Origin: Ornatilinea sp.
Lineage (GTDB): Bacteria; Chloroflexota; Anaerolineae; Anaerolineales; Anaerolineaceae
DNA: 64,000 bases
Assembly (NCBI GenBank): GCA_018433975.1
Contig: JAHDQE010000001.1
Span: 62,001-126,000, forward strand
Reading direction: 5' to 3'
The notes under the pieces are model-generated. The model did no database searches and was not told the DNA's origin. It saw nothing but the letters and a program-made list of their open reading frames with translations. A program made the translations under genes and the position numbers. Shown here piece by piece: positions 49,931-59,569 of this stretch (positions are counted from its first letter, which is position 1; each line of letters opens with the position of its first letter).

Positions 49931-51538
49931 TTAGGGTTCCGGATAATAGTAAATCGCTCCATCCGCACCTTGATAAGCCTTTTCCAATCCCTGTGTAAGA
50001 TTTTCTACTCTCTGAGGGGTTTGTTCTCCGTAAATCCCTTCAAATTGTTCGAAAACACTGTCAAACAGCACCAAAGCCGCACCATCCTGGCGGAATGCTT
50101 CCTGAGCATCATCCAACGGGAGCGCGCCGTCTCCATATCGATTAAAGTCTTTAACCGGATGGTCCTGAAAGATCTCCTGAAATGCCAGAGAGGATCTTCC
50201 GGTGAGAAATAATATCGCCGTTTCTTCATTGGTAACGATTAAGGTGTCTTCCGGAAATTCCCGTACGGCCTCCATGGTATCCGAGCTTTGCCAGGCCAAC
50301 GAATTATAGCCAAGCCCCAGCTCGTAATTCTGCCCGACAATGCGGACAGACCGCATCCCATACCACCCCGCCAGCAGTACTAAAACTACCGGGAACCACC
50401 TGGCGAAGGGCTTTTCCTTGAATTGCTGCATGAACAGCCCAAGCAATAACCCAACAGCCCAAATCACCGCGATATGCACCGGTGAGAACATCCGGCTGCC
50501 AATGGTAATGGGCGGATAGGTAAACAGGTATACTCCGAAAACTACGAGACAATACAGCAAAGTGAATCCTCCCATCGCCAGCGTTAGATCATACGCACCC
50601 CGCAGGGATTCTTTGGAGAAGGATGCTGCTTTACGAATGAGAAGGATCAACCCCGCAATAAAGATTACACAAAAACCAACTGCCAGAATGTGATTCAGGA
50701 TCAAGGGGTAAGGTGGGTCGCTGATCCAGGATTCCGGAACGAACCAGAATAAAATTACTTTTTCAAGCGCCGGCCAGAAGCTGGTTAACCTTTCCACAAT
50801 CCCCGACTCCAGGCTTCTCGACCCCACTGTAGAGGTGTGCGTCAGATCAAAAACCATCCATGCCAGCATGGGAATAAAGCCGGCAGCGCCGAACTTAACC
50901 GCATTAATAAATCTCTTTAAGAATGTGCCCTCGGAGCGAAGAAGAATGAGCAAAGCCCAGGCAGCCAAAAATGCTGCCGAACTATATCGTGTGAGGAAAG
51001 ACAAGCCGGTTACCAAACCGCCGGCAATCCACTTCCAATCTTTCTTGGGCTCATCCGGCTCGGGAAGCACAAACCATAGGCCCGCAAAACCCAGGAAAAT
51101 ACTCAGCGGCTCGGACATCGCCCAGGAGTAGACCGGAATAAGGACCGGAGAAACCGCAGCGGAGGAAGCCGCCAGCACAGCGACCCAAAGAGAACGAGTG
51201 CTTCGATAAGTCAAAAAGGCCATCATCCAGATAATCCCGCCAAACAGCAGGATATTCAACCACTGAGCCGTCCCGACCAGGTTAAAGCCTAAAACCCCAA
51301 AGAACGCCAGCACCAGAGAGAAGAATGGCGGGAAATAAGGCAGCAGGCGAAACTCACCGTAAGGCCCTACCAACCCCAGGCCGATACCTTTCAGGAGATT
51401 CTCCGCCGATTTGATGTAAATCGTTGCATCCCCTCCAATACCCGGCCCCTTCAGGGTGCTGATTACCAACGCAATCATTCCCAGTAAAGCTGGCAGAGAA
51501 AGCAGGAGGAGATACGGACGCTGTTGTTTTTCTTTCAT
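49931..51538 (-). CDS. GT-C membrane glycosyltransferase, paralogue of its neighbour
   Basis: 535 residues from ATG 51538, one base after the previous stop (TAAAATG). Multi-pass: begins LLLLSLPALLGMIALVIST. GT-C loop: GGDATIYIKSAENLLKG with acidic Asp, then LLPYFPPFFSLVLAFFGVLG. Blocks WAMSEPLSIFLGFAGLWF and GLSFLTRYSSAAFLAAW match the next gene. C-terminal soluble domain contains TLIVTNEETAILFLTGRSSLAFQ. A separate tandem duplication event from the 35-38 kb pair, because the loop signatures differ (PPFF type versus DFHPTRQL type). Confidence 0.8.
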   Translation of the reverse strand: MKEKQQRPYLLLLSLPALLGMIALVISTLKGPGIGGDATIYIKSAENLLKGIGLGLVGPYGEFRLLPYFPPFFSLVLAFFGVLGFNLVGTAQWLNILLFGGIIWMMAFLTYRSTRSLWVAVLAASSAAVSPVLIPVYSWAMSEPLSIFLGFAGLWFVLPEPDEPKKDWKWIAGGLVTGLSFLTRYSSAAFLAAWALLILLRSEGTFLKRFINAVKFGAAGFIPMLAWMVFDLTHTSTVGSRSLESGIVERLTSFWPALEKVILFWFVPESWISDPPYPLILNHILAVGFCVIFIAGLILLIRKAASFSKESLRGAYDLTLAMGGFTLLYCLVVFGVYLFTYPPITIGSRMFSPVHIAVIWAVGLLLGLFMQQFKEKPFARWFPVVLVLLAGWYGMRSVRIVGQNYELGLGYNSLAWQSSDTMEAVREFPEDTLIVTNEETAILFLTGRSSLAFQEIFQDHPVKDFNRYGDGALPLDDAQEAFRQDGAALVLFDSVFEQFEGIYGEQTPQRVENLTQGLEKAYQGADGAIYYYPEP

Positions 51539-51539
51539 T

Positions 51540-53273
51540 TTATTTTTCCCCATCCAGAATATAAACCAGCTGCCCATCCAGCTCCATCTGAAACTTTAAA
51601 CCGAGACGTTCACATTCCTGGCGTACTACTTCGATATTTTCATATCGATCTTCCTGTACCAGCACATAGTGGACCCCCAATTCCCGCATCAATTCAACAC
51701 TATGTTCGTCCGGGAAGTGCTCCAACTCTGTGCGAATCCGCGAATACTGCGGCGGCGGAAAAGCATTGAAAAATCCTCCCACATAGGGCTTGCCATGGAA
51801 CAAAGTGTAATAAGTCTGTTCCTGATCTTCCGCCAGAACAAATGGCATCTGGATCACAACGCCCTCATCCGGCTGCTCCGCAAGCCACAGATCCACCGGG
51901 CGCGGGTCAACGGTTGCAAATTGCCGGTATGGACCGGGATAGAAATCAAAGACTACCAGTCCCAGCAGCGCAACCGCAACCAATACCTGCCACCTTTTTT
52001 GGACTTTATTCAACACCCATGCACTTCCAATCCCGGCCGCTGCGCTGGTAAAAATTAATGCCACTACTCCAAAGCGCATGAGTGCCCGCATCTTGGCGTA
52101 GAACGGGAAGTAATTAAACAGGAAATAACCGGGGAAAGGTATGGGCGTCGTGCTGCGTCCCAGTCGGCCGGCGAGGAATCCCGGCAGCATGATCTCTACG
52201 GAAGCGCCGTTCCAATGCAAGTCCGTCCCCATCGCCAGAACAATAGAAAGCAGGGTGCCCCAGAACATCAATCCCAACATATTGCGTTGGGGGAGCTGCT
52301 TGCGTTTTAGATAAGCGATCACTGCCAGAATAAGAGCAAACACGCCAAAGTAAAGCGTGGCTTCAATCCATAAATCGCGGTTAAAATGACTGCCGACCCA
52401 ACTCCCGAAAAGGAAATGATCCGTTGAAGGGAGGATAAAATCGGTCGGGCTGGCAGAGTAGAGCCGTGCCACACTGATGCCGCGGTCCGGCAGTCCTCCC
52501 TGGCGCGCCAGGGCAACAAAGGGCGCCACACCGGCCAGCACCAGAGGGAGTGAAATCAGCCCCATTCCAACCAGGTTCTTCCAGAACGCGGGTTCAAAAA
52601 TACGTTTCCGCTCGATCCACAACAGATAAAGCACCACCAGAAAACCACTGATCAGACAGGTAATATACAGATAATACTGCGAAGTCAGTGCGATCAGGCC
52701 CAGAGCGATTCCGCCCACCAGGGCAGGCCGCCAGGACCATTTTCGCTGCTCCAGCACTTCGAAGAATCCCATGAAGTAAAAAGGGAACCATTGGATCGCC
52801 GACAGATTCAAATGTCCGATCAGGAAATGCGCGAAATGATAGGGTAAAAACGCATAAACTGTCCCGGCAATCAGGCCCGCATCCGTCCTTCCGGTCATTT
52901 TCCGCACCCACAGGTACATTCCAATCCCGGACAGAACAAAACTGAGCAGCAGCGCCATATTGTAGCCAAACATCGGACCGCCCACCACGCTGAAGGGTAA
53001 AGCAATCAGCAGGTTACTGGGTGTGATTTCGGTATAAGCCAGGCTCCAGCCTTCCGGATAATTCAGGAACCAGACGTCGAAAGGATTAACATGGAGCTCC
53101 AAAAGCGCTTTTTTTAGCCAGCCAATCATCCACACAAAATAAATATTATCTCCAACCTCTCCGACCATTGAATCGCGCATCCGTGTTGCAAGCGGCCAGG
53201 TCATAAACACGGTCAAGGCTGAATAATACAGGGTTACCCAGAGCAAGGATAATTTTTTGGCTATTCTTTTCAT
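51540..53273 (-). CDS. Large GT-C-like membrane protein (YfhO/GT39-like)
   Basis: 577 residues, about twelve membrane helices. Opens with YYSALTVFMTWPLATRMRDS, followed by GEVGDNIYFVWMIGWLKK, a G-D-x-x-x-x-x-W pattern seen in integral-membrane GT-C-type glycosyltransferases, then NPFDVWFLNYPEGWSLAYTE. Later FYFMGFFEVLEQRKWSWR and PFPGYFLFNYFPFYAKMRALMRFG, then a soluble C-terminal domain (VVIQMPFVLAEDQEQTYYT). It belongs to a fifth GT-C gene, unlike both duplicate pairs. Transfers an unidentified sugar or acts in export. Confidence 0.72.
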   Translation of the reverse strand: MKRIAKKLSLLWVTLYYSALTVFMTWPLATRMRDSMVGEVGDNIYFVWMIGWLKKALLELHVNPFDVWFLNYPEGWSLAYTEITPSNLLIALPFSVVGGPMFGYNMALLLSFVLSGIGMYLWVRKMTGRTDAGLIAGTVYAFLPYHFAHFLIGHLNLSAIQWFPFYFMGFFEVLEQRKWSWRPALVGGIALGLIALTSQYYLYITCLISGFLVVLYLLWIERKRIFEPAFWKNLVGMGLISLPLVLAGVAPFVALARQGGLPDRGISVARLYSASPTDFILPSTDHFLFGSWVGSHFNRDLWIEATLYFGVFALILAVIAYLKRKQLPQRNMLGLMFWGTLLSIVLAMGTDLHWNGASVEIMLPGFLAGRLGRSTTPIPFPGYFLFNYFPFYAKMRALMRFGVVALIFTSAAAGIGSAWVLNKVQKRWQVLVAVALLGLVVFDFYPGPYRQFATVDPRPVDLWLAEQPDEGVVIQMPFVLAEDQEQTYYTLFHGKPYVGGFFNAFPPPQYSRIRTELEHFPDEHSVELMRELGVHYVLVQEDRYENIEVVRQECERLGLKFQMELDGQLVYILDGEK

Positions 53274-53315
53274 GAAAATTCAAACCTGTTTTGTTTAACT
53301 GAGATCAAATTTCTT

Positions 53316-54284
53316 TTAAGCCTGAGAAGCCTGATAAACCGACTGCACCAGTTTCAAATCCTGAATACCATCCATCAGGTTACAAACCGGCTCCACTTCC
53401 TTCTTAACCATCGAAATAAAATGCCGGGTTTCATCCAGAAAGAGATCATTGCGGTCAAAGCCATCCGGGGCAGGAATGGTCTGCCAGTTTCCCGTGTCTG
53501 CCTGGTAGTAGCTGACCGCCCCATCCGCGTTATCCCAGCGGATTGTGCCTTGCGTGCCGAGAATCTCTAAATCATGTACGGCCGGCCGCTGGAAATAGTT
53601 CAGATGGACGCTGGCATGAACATTGTTTTCAAATTCCAATCCAATTTCGGCGAAATCTTCCACATCGATTTCCAGATCACTGATCTTACCCGAAACGGCG
53701 GACACCTTTTTAACTTCACCAAACAACCAGCGCAGATAGTCCAGCGGATGGCAGAGGGTCAGCACCACACCACCACCCAGATCACTGCGGGCACTGTAGC
53801 TTTTTCGGTAATCTTCCCACGGATGCCAGCCGGGGAGATACTCTCCCCAATGTGCCCTAACAAATAAAGGCCGTCCGATTGCTTTTTCATCCAACAACCG
53901 TCTGACAGCTTTCAGGCCCGGATGGAAACGGAATTGGAACCCCATTAACAACCTTCCCCCACCGGCCTCAAGTGCCGCCGTTAATTCGTCTATCCGGTCA
54001 AGATCATTGGAGATGGGTTTCTCCATCAAAATACTGCAGCCTGCTTTTGCCGCAGGAATGGCAACATCCAGGTGCAGCGCAGTCGGGTTCGCGATGATCA
54101 CCGCATCCGGTCGATGGGCAAGTGCGGCTTCCAGGTCCGTTTCCACGGTGAAACCCTGCAGTTCGTCATCCGGGAGCGTGCTGCGCCGGGTGCGGTATAA
54201 CACAATGTCCTTTTCACCCAACGCCAGCAAATTCCGGAAATGCCTGCGCCCAATCGAGCCAAAGCCTGCAATCAAGAATTTCAT
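53316..54284 (-). CDS. Gfo/Idh/MocA-family NAD(P)-dependent oxidoreductase
   Basis: 322 residues. N-terminal Rossmann domain KFLIAGFGSIGRRHFRNLLALG (GxGxxGxxH), ANPTALHLDVAIPA, and CSILMEKPISNDLDRI with the catalytic Lys-Pro in E-K-P. C-terminal alpha/beta domain with GGGVVLTLCHPLDYLRWLFGEV (conserved His) and DFAEIGLEFENNVHASVHLNYF. Acts on a sugar or inositol or nucleotide-sugar. In glycan clusters these oxidise UDP-HexNAc C3 or C6 or epimerise. The stop of the upstream GT-B gene overlaps the ATG by 4 bp. Confidence 0.88.
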   Translation of the reverse strand: MKFLIAGFGSIGRRHFRNLLALGEKDIVLYRTRRSTLPDDELQGFTVETDLEAALAHRPDAVIIANPTALHLDVAIPAAKAGCSILMEKPISNDLDRIDELTAALEAGGGRLLMGFQFRFHPGLKAVRRLLDEKAIGRPLFVRAHWGEYLPGWHPWEDYRKSYSARSDLGGGVVLTLCHPLDYLRWLFGEVKKVSAVSGKISDLEIDVEDFAEIGLEFENNVHASVHLNYFQRPAVHDLEILGTQGTIRWDNADGAVSYYQADTGNWQTIPAPDGFDRNDLFLDETRHFISMVKKEVEPVCNLMDGIQDLKLVQSVYQASQA

Positions 54285-55723
54285 TTCTTTCTCCCAATGA
54301 CCGAAAGCAAATATTCAGCAGTTCGCTTTCCGGCTGTGCCATCCGTAAACGTACATTCGTCGAGGATAAACTGCCGGCACTTTTCCAGATCAACTTGAGG
54401 GTCCCGCAGGTAATGGTTAACCGCGTCTTTCAGTGTCTCATAATCCTGCGCCTCCAGGCCCGCTCCGGAGAGACGAAAACGCTGGTGAGTGGGCCAGTTC
54501 CCAATTTCGGATAACGCCAGGGAAAACTTACCGGACTGATTCCAGCCGCCCGGGTTATCGATACAAACGCTGACAATCGGCGTCTCGTGAATGGCAGCTT
54601 CAACCACCATGGTGGAATACACCGTAAGAAAGACGTCGGAGTATGCCATCATCGAGGTTTTTTCGGGCATATCCTCACCGGAATAATACCCCAATTCGCC
54701 CCCCAACGGAACCGGTTCAACCAGATGCACATGTGGAAGCTCATCTGCCAGTTTCTTGATTTTGGCGCGTTCCCCGGCAAACAAAGGGTTATCCATAAAG
54801 TGGTTGGGGTGCAGACGGACCAGCAGTTGTGAGGGCTCTGCCAGCTCATCCCCCGAGACCAGCTTCGCCAGCGCTTCCACGTTCTGATAATTAGGCGAAA
54901 AAGTAATGAAGCTGCATGCGTAGCCCAACAGTTTTCGGTCCGGGTCCAGTCCATGCAGTTTAAAATATTCATCCCGGTCCATCAACCATTGCTTCTTCCG
55001 GTAACCATCGTAAGAAGGTATTCCGCCCACATTCACCCGGGCCGGGTCCCAATCCGAACCCAAAACCAGTTCCTCTTTCTGGATCTCAGACCAGCAGGTA
55101 ATCCAATCCATCGGCGCGCCGGGCAGGCTGTAGCTGCTGGGGTTATCCCAGCCCACGACCACGGCAGCGGTAGGAACACCTCTCGCCGCAGCCTCGCGCA
55201 GCAGGTAGCGGTCCAACCGCCACCCCGGTGTGCTGGCAACAACCAGTTCGGGCTGATATTTTTCAAACAAATCGGCGTAAAGATTCGGAACAAAGTGCAT
55301 CTGGCGGCGCACCAATGTCTGGCGCGCCCACTTAGAGCGGCGCAGAAGACCGATCAGCATTTTTGCAAACGGCATCACCAAACGGCGCTTTCCAACTGCT
55401 TCTTCTTCAACCTGCCGGACATGGCTGGTCATGGCTTCGACGTTGATCCTGCCGGAAGCACCGACCCGGCGGAGGAAACTCAGCCACCACTGCTCTGTCG
55501 GAGACACGCGCTGTGAATATTTCCGTGCCTCTTGAATTCGCAAACCTTCCACAATCAAACCGGGTTGGCCAAACCGTCTGGTAATCTGGTCTTTCAATCC
55601 ATCATCCGTCAGCAGCACGACTTCAACTCCGGACTCAATCAGAGTTGGGACAACATCGCTTTGAAGAAAATAAACAATCGCCAGACCATGGTCCGCGCTG
55701 ATAAATATTCGCCTCGAAGACAT
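54281..55723 (-). CDS. GT-B-fold surface-glycan enzyme, CDP-glycerol-transferase-like
   Basis: 480 residues, function not certain. The N-terminal half holds RIFISADHGLAIVYFLQSDVVPTL and ELVVASTPGWRLDRYLLREAAARGVPTAAVVVGWDNPSSYSL; the C-terminal half contains LLVRLHPNHFMDNP, YSDVFLTVYSTMVVEAAIHETPIVSVCID and a tail TFTDGTAGKRTAEYLLSV, a GT-B pattern shared by CDP-glycerol:glycerophosphate transferases and capsule enzymes. Cytosolic, no membrane segment. Donor and acceptor unknown. Start ATG 55723; between two GT genes. Confidence 0.65.
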   Translation of the reverse strand: MSSRRIFISADHGLAIVYFLQSDVVPTLIESGVEVVLLTDDGLKDQITRRFGQPGLIVEGLRIQEARKYSQRVSPTEQWWLSFLRRVGASGRINVEAMTSHVRQVEEEAVGKRRLVMPFAKMLIGLLRRSKWARQTLVRRQMHFVPNLYADLFEKYQPELVVASTPGWRLDRYLLREAAARGVPTAAVVVGWDNPSSYSLPGAPMDWITCWSEIQKEELVLGSDWDPARVNVGGIPSYDGYRKKQWLMDRDEYFKLHGLDPDRKLLGYACSFITFSPNYQNVEALAKLVSGDELAEPSQLLVRLHPNHFMDNPLFAGERAKIKKLADELPHVHLVEPVPLGGELGYYSGEDMPEKTSMMAYSDVFLTVYSTMVVEAAIHETPIVSVCIDNPGGWNQSGKFSLALSEIGNWPTHQRFRLSGAGLEAQDYETLKDAVNHYLRDPQVDLEKCRQFILDECTFTDGTAGKRTAEYLLSVIGRKK

Positions 55724-55746
55724 TAAAAACTTTTCTCCTTCAATGG

Positions 55747-56709
55747 TTAATTCCGGTCGTAATACCAGCGGAATATTTTGTTATAGAAAAACAGTAAAAC
55801 CCGTTTCACAACCGGAAAATCCAGCAGCCAGTAGCTTTTCTTTGAGCGGCCGGAATCGGGACCTGTTTTGGATACATGCCCCGGTAAATTGCGCAGCGTG
55901 TTGCTCATATTCATCGCATAGGGTTCGGTGGGCATCAGGCGCAGATATCCAGTCTGATTCAATCGCTCGTCCAGACGCTTTACCTGTCCCATGGGGCGAT
56001 CCATATCAAACGGTAAAAACTGCTCCAGAACGGATTTCTTTGCCAGAAACTGCCAGTGCGAAGCCCCTGCGATCGCTGGTACGCCCTGATAGGTCAGGCG
56101 AACATCCTCGCTGTTATCGTAATGTTCCCGGATTTCTTCCTTGGTCTGTCCCAGACTCAAATCAAACTCCTGAAAGACTTCATAGGGAATGAAATTGCCG
56201 TGTTCCACTTTTACATCCGGAGCCGATTCGCCCCATGCAACGGTGCTGGAATAATATTCCGAGCGCGTCCGGAAAGGACGTGAGGTGACCATCCCCACAT
56301 TCGGGAAAGTATCCAGAATTTCCACCGATTTTGAAAGCCAGCCATCATAGAACAGGCAATCGTTATCTGTGTATGCCACAATCTCGCCCGGCGCTCCGCT
56401 TAACATGATATTCCAGGCACCGCCCTTGCCCAGATTTTTATCGGAAAGCAATAAATACTGAATTTTTCCTGCCGCAAATTCTTCAACCAGTGCGTCGCGC
56501 ACTTCTTTGCAGCTTCCATTATCAAAAACCAGCAAATCATACGGCAGGTCCGCGGTACTGCGGATATTATCCAGGCACACCTGAAGCACATCCCTCATTT
56601 CTGCATAAAACCCGCTGACAAAGGGAATGTAATTCAATACTGCCACAGTAATCCGTTCAGGTTTCGCGACCTGATTAACAAACTTTGCCGGGTTCTGCCC
56701 TACACGCAT
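55747..56709 (-). CDS. Family 2 glycosyltransferase
   Basis: 320 residues. GT2 core ERITVAVLNYIPFVSGFYAEM, YDLLVFDNGSCKEVRDALVE, GEIVAYTDNDCLFYDGWLSK (metal-binding D-N-D), FRTRSEYYSS acceptor region. Followed by a helical domain (HWQFLAKKSVLEQFLPF) and a C-terminal amphipathic segment YWLLDFPVVKRVLLFFYNKIFRWYY likely to contact the membrane. Start ATG 56709. 19 bp after the GT at 56729. Confidence 0.85.
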   Translation of the reverse strand: MRVGQNPAKFVNQVAKPERITVAVLNYIPFVSGFYAEMRDVLQVCLDNIRSTADLPYDLLVFDNGSCKEVRDALVEEFAAGKIQYLLLSDKNLGKGGAWNIMLSGAPGEIVAYTDNDCLFYDGWLSKSVEILDTFPNVGMVTSRPFRTRSEYYSSTVAWGESAPDVKVEHGNFIPYEVFQEFDLSLGQTKEEIREHYDNSEDVRLTYQGVPAIAGASHWQFLAKKSVLEQFLPFDMDRPMGQVKRLDERLNQTGYLRLMPTEPYAMNMSNTLRNLPGHVSKTGPDSGRSKKSYWLLDFPVVKRVLLFFYNKIFRWYYDRN

Positions 56710-56728
56710 AAAATTCTCCTAAAGTATT

Positions 56729-57667
56729 TCAAGCCTGATTTCCTGAGTGTTTAATCTTCATCCTTAACCAGGCCCGAATCTCTCTGTAAGCCTTTATGGG
56801 GTGAAAAATCCCAAAAAATACCTGACCTAAAGCCATCGAACGCAGCCGGACCAATGGAAAGATTTCCACCTCACGCCATCGTTTCTCCCAGTTCAGCTCT
56901 GCCTTGATTATTTGTCCATCCACCAGTTGTCTGTCTGCATCCAGCAAATTAAATATCGTTCGTGGTCCGCCGGCCAGTTGAACATTGTCGGTGGTTTCAG
57001 GCAGCCGGTAATGGGGCTGTCCTTTCGGCAGGTGGCGGTAATCATGATCCTGATGAATGATCTGAATGGAACGGGTACCATCAATGAGCGGCCACCGCTC
57101 ACAACGGGCTTTATAGAACATCCAGTTATCCCATCCCGCCCTGCCGACTGCAAAATCGGGAATATCTTTGAAGCAATCCCTGGGGTAAATAAAGTAATCG
57201 CTACCACCACGGGGGTGCAGCCGTCCGAATTGTTCCGTGCGATTCTTCAGGTCTTCCACCCAGGTTTCCGGAAAAGCCAAAGGCTCTCTCACATCCAGAT
57301 CCCAGCGCTGCCCAACGATCAGGTATTGATCCGTTTTTTCATTGACCAGACGCGCAGCATTTACAAAATCCGGCAGGATCAGGATATCTGCATTCACATA
57401 GGCCAGGATCGGGCTCTGGCTGGCTTCACGCGCCAGATTGAAGATCGAACTGACCAGCGGGGTGCCAAAACGATTCCGCTTCACATTTGAAAGCAGTTTT
57501 ACACCAAACTCATCGGCCGTTTCAGCCAGTCCTTCTTCCTCCCCAACCAGGATCACTTCCACATCCGGCCCCAGATGCAGCCAGGATTGGATCGCGTTCC
57601 GCTGGATCAACCGGATATGAGGATCGGTAAAGGGTTTGGGGGCCGAAAAAATCGTTAATGGACTCAT
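56729..57667 (-). CDS. GT-A-like glycosyltransferase
   Basis: 312 residues. Begins MSPLTIFSAPKPFTDPHIRL, a start common to a GT-A-type family in polysaccharide clusters, with VEVILVGEEEGLAE, SPILAYVNADILILPDF (DxD-like N-A-D), HPRGGSDYFIYPRDCF and GRAGWDNWMFYKARC as conserved elements. No signal peptide or membrane segment apart from a C-terminal amphipathic helix. The family lacks experimentally defined chemistry that I can assign. Its ATG overlaps the SpsF-like stop by 4 bp. Confidence 0.7.
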   Translation of the reverse strand: MSPLTIFSAPKPFTDPHIRLIQRNAIQSWLHLGPDVEVILVGEEEGLAETADEFGVKLLSNVKRNRFGTPLVSSIFNLAREASQSPILAYVNADILILPDFVNAARLVNEKTDQYLIVGQRWDLDVREPLAFPETWVEDLKNRTEQFGRLHPRGGSDYFIYPRDCFKDIPDFAVGRAGWDNWMFYKARCERWPLIDGTRSIQIIHQDHDYRHLPKGQPHYRLPETTDNVQLAGGPRTIFNLLDADRQLVDGQIIKAELNWEKRWREVEIFPLVRLRSMALGQVFFGIFHPIKAYREIRAWLRMKIKHSGNQA

Positions 57668-58443
57668 TTTGGGTTCAGTCTTTCATCCACATCCAATACG
57701 GTCTTATGCTTTACACCCGCATTCACCACAAACAACTCCGGGAATGTTTCCTCCAGCATAAGAACATCTTTCCAGGAAAAATCCATCCGCCCGTCCAAAC
57801 GTTCAATGATCTGGCGGATCAATACAAGATCTTCAGGCGTATCTACCGTCCAGCGATAATGGCCATAATCCGGGTCATGGTTAACCACATGGACCCGGAA
57901 CCGGCCTTCTTTCTCATAAAGATAAGGCATAACGTGTTCCCGCTGATACGGTTGGTCTGCTTCTTTCCAGGCTCGTTGCAAAGCCTCAAAAGTGCACACC
58001 TCAATATCCAGCCCAATCGGAAAAGTCCGCTTCCAGGGCGGCGGCAGCCTGTTGGCTGCAAAATCCGCTTCCGTTTTGAAAAAGGCTGCCACGGTATCAT
58101 CAATCAGCGCAGGGTCAATCAATGGACAATCCGCCGTCAACCGCACCACTACATCCGCTTTGAACTGCAAAGCCGCCTGATAATACCGGTCCAGCACATC
58201 AAACGGGTCGCCTCGGAATACCGGGAACCCCATTGTTTCGCAAAAAGTTTGGATGGGGTCATCGCTTGGATCAACCGTTGTCGCAACCACGACTTCATCC
58301 AGAGAGTGAGCGAGCCTGGAGCGGTTGACAACCCAGGCCAGCATAGGCAGGCCATGGATATCTTTCAACACCTTTCCGGGCAGCCTGCTGGATGACATTC
58401 TTCCTTGAATAATCGCCACAATTCGCGGCTTATGAATTGCCAT
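57664..58443 (-). CDS. SpsF-family cytidylyltransferase
   Basis: 259 residues. SpsF-like NeuA-fold: IVAIIQGRMSSSRLPGKVLKDIHGLPML (CTP loop Q-x-R-x-x-S-x-R-L-P-G-K), VVVATTVDPSDDPIQTFCE, VFRGDPFDVLDRYYQAA, DVVVRLTADCPLIDP and GYGHYRWTVDTPEDLVLI (catalytic D-T-P-E-D). It activates a NulO or related sugar to a CMP-form. In Bacillus, SpsE (NeuB-like) and SpsF are adjacent for spore polysaccharide; here SpsF and NeuB bracket a GT4 gene, matching this pair. Gap to the GT4 is 4 bp. Confidence 0.85.
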   Translation of the reverse strand: MAIHKPRIVAIIQGRMSSSRLPGKVLKDIHGLPMLAWVVNRSRLAHSLDEVVVATTVDPSDDPIQTFCETMGFPVFRGDPFDVLDRYYQAALQFKADVVVRLTADCPLIDPALIDDTVAAFFKTEADFAANRLPPPWKRTFPIGLDIEVCTFEALQRAWKEADQPYQREHVMPYLYEKEGRFRVHVVNHDPDYGHYRWTVDTPEDLVLIRQIIERLDGRMDFSWKDVLMLEETFPELFVVNAGVKHKTVLDVDERLNPK

Positions 58444-58447
58444 ATTG

Positions 58448-59569
58448 TTAATACTTCCTGCCTTGAGGATGAACAGCCATTTGATAAGCTGTTTCTAACT
58501 TCGAGAAATTCTTATCCCAATCCGCGCGTTCTTCAGCAAGAGTGCGGGCTGCCGCCCGCATTTCCGGCAAGCGCTCTTTTTGTTGGAATGCGTTCAATAT
58601 TCCATCGGTGAATGCAGCCACATCTCCATCCGGGAAGAACCAGCCCTGTTTTCCCGGGGTGATCCACTCCAGATTGCCCGGAATGTCCGAAAGGAGTACC
58701 GGACATCCGCAGCCAAGCGCCTCCATCAGAGAAACCGAAGAGCCGTCGCTGTGCGAAGCACTGAGATACAGATCTGCTGCCCAGTAGAATTCGGGCAAAT
58801 CCTTGTTGCTGACACGCCCGCCAAAATACACACGGTCATCCATCTGGTTGCTGTGAAGGATCGAGCGGATCAATCCGGCCTGCGACCCATTTCCGAGCAA
58901 AATAAGCCGCAGTTCAGGGATCTCCCGTGCGGCTTGAACAAAAGACTTTACTAAAACATCTACACCATACAGTGGTTCCCAGGTTCGCAGGGAAAGCAAA
59001 ACAAACGCATCCTCCCACCCCAGTCGGTTACGCAATTCCGAATCACTGTGTGGCGAAAAGGTTTTCAAATCAACACCCCATGGAAAAAGGACCACCCGTT
59101 CACCCGGAAAGCCAAACTCCGCAGCTTTATTTTTCACCGCCTCACAATCCCCAACCAGAACATCCGTCCGGTTCAACGTGAATTGAGTGGCCCTGCGCCA
59201 CCAGCTATTCCGATCCGCATCTCGCAGCAAATCCGATCCCCATGACATCGAAACCAGAGGATGATACCTGGCCAAAGCCGTAAGGAATGCGGGGTGCTGG
59301 ATGGGTCCGGCATGAATCACATCCGGTTTAACCTCACGGATCACTCGTTTCAAATCTCGCCTCAGGTTGAGCGTGTTCTTCCATTGAAAAGGCGCTCTTC
59401 CTCCCTGCCAGAGGATCTGGGTAACTTCCGGCGGCAGGGGGCGATCCTCCAGCTGGCTGTTCCGGCGCTCTAACCTCAGGGAATAAACCCGATGCTCCGT
59501 TTTCGCCAGGGCAGTCAGAAAACGGTGATCATGCGGTGTGTAATCCCGGGTGAAATAAAGTACACGCAC
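58448..59569 (-). CDS. Family 4 glycosyltransferase
   Basis: 373 residues, GT-B fold. Start is GTG 59569, overlapping the NeuB stop by one base (TAGTG). N-terminal domain: DVIHAGPIQHPAFLTAL and SMSWGSDLLRDADR. C-terminal donor domain: VLLSLRTWEPLYGVDVLVKSF, LRLILLGNGSQAGLIRS, VYFGGRVSNKDLPEFYWAADLYLSASHSDGSSVSLMEALGCGCPVLLSDIP with the E-x7-E-like donor motif in SVSLMEALGCGCPV. It transfers a sugar with retention of configuration. Likely builds the NulO-carrying repeat. Confidence 0.88.
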   Translation of the reverse strand: MRVLYFTRDYTPHDHRFLTALAKTEHRVYSLRLERRNSQLEDRPLPPEVTQILWQGGRAPFQWKNTLNLRRDLKRVIREVKPDVIHAGPIQHPAFLTALARYHPLVSMSWGSDLLRDADRNSWWRRATQFTLNRTDVLVGDCEAVKNKAAEFGFPGERVVLFPWGVDLKTFSPHSDSELRNRLGWEDAFVLLSLRTWEPLYGVDVLVKSFVQAAREIPELRLILLGNGSQAGLIRSILHSNQMDDRVYFGGRVSNKDLPEFYWAADLYLSASHSDGSSVSLMEALGCGCPVLLSDIPGNLEWITPGKQGWFFPDGDVAAFTDGILNAFQQKERLPEMRAAARTLAEERADWDKNFSKLETAYQMAVHPQGRKY

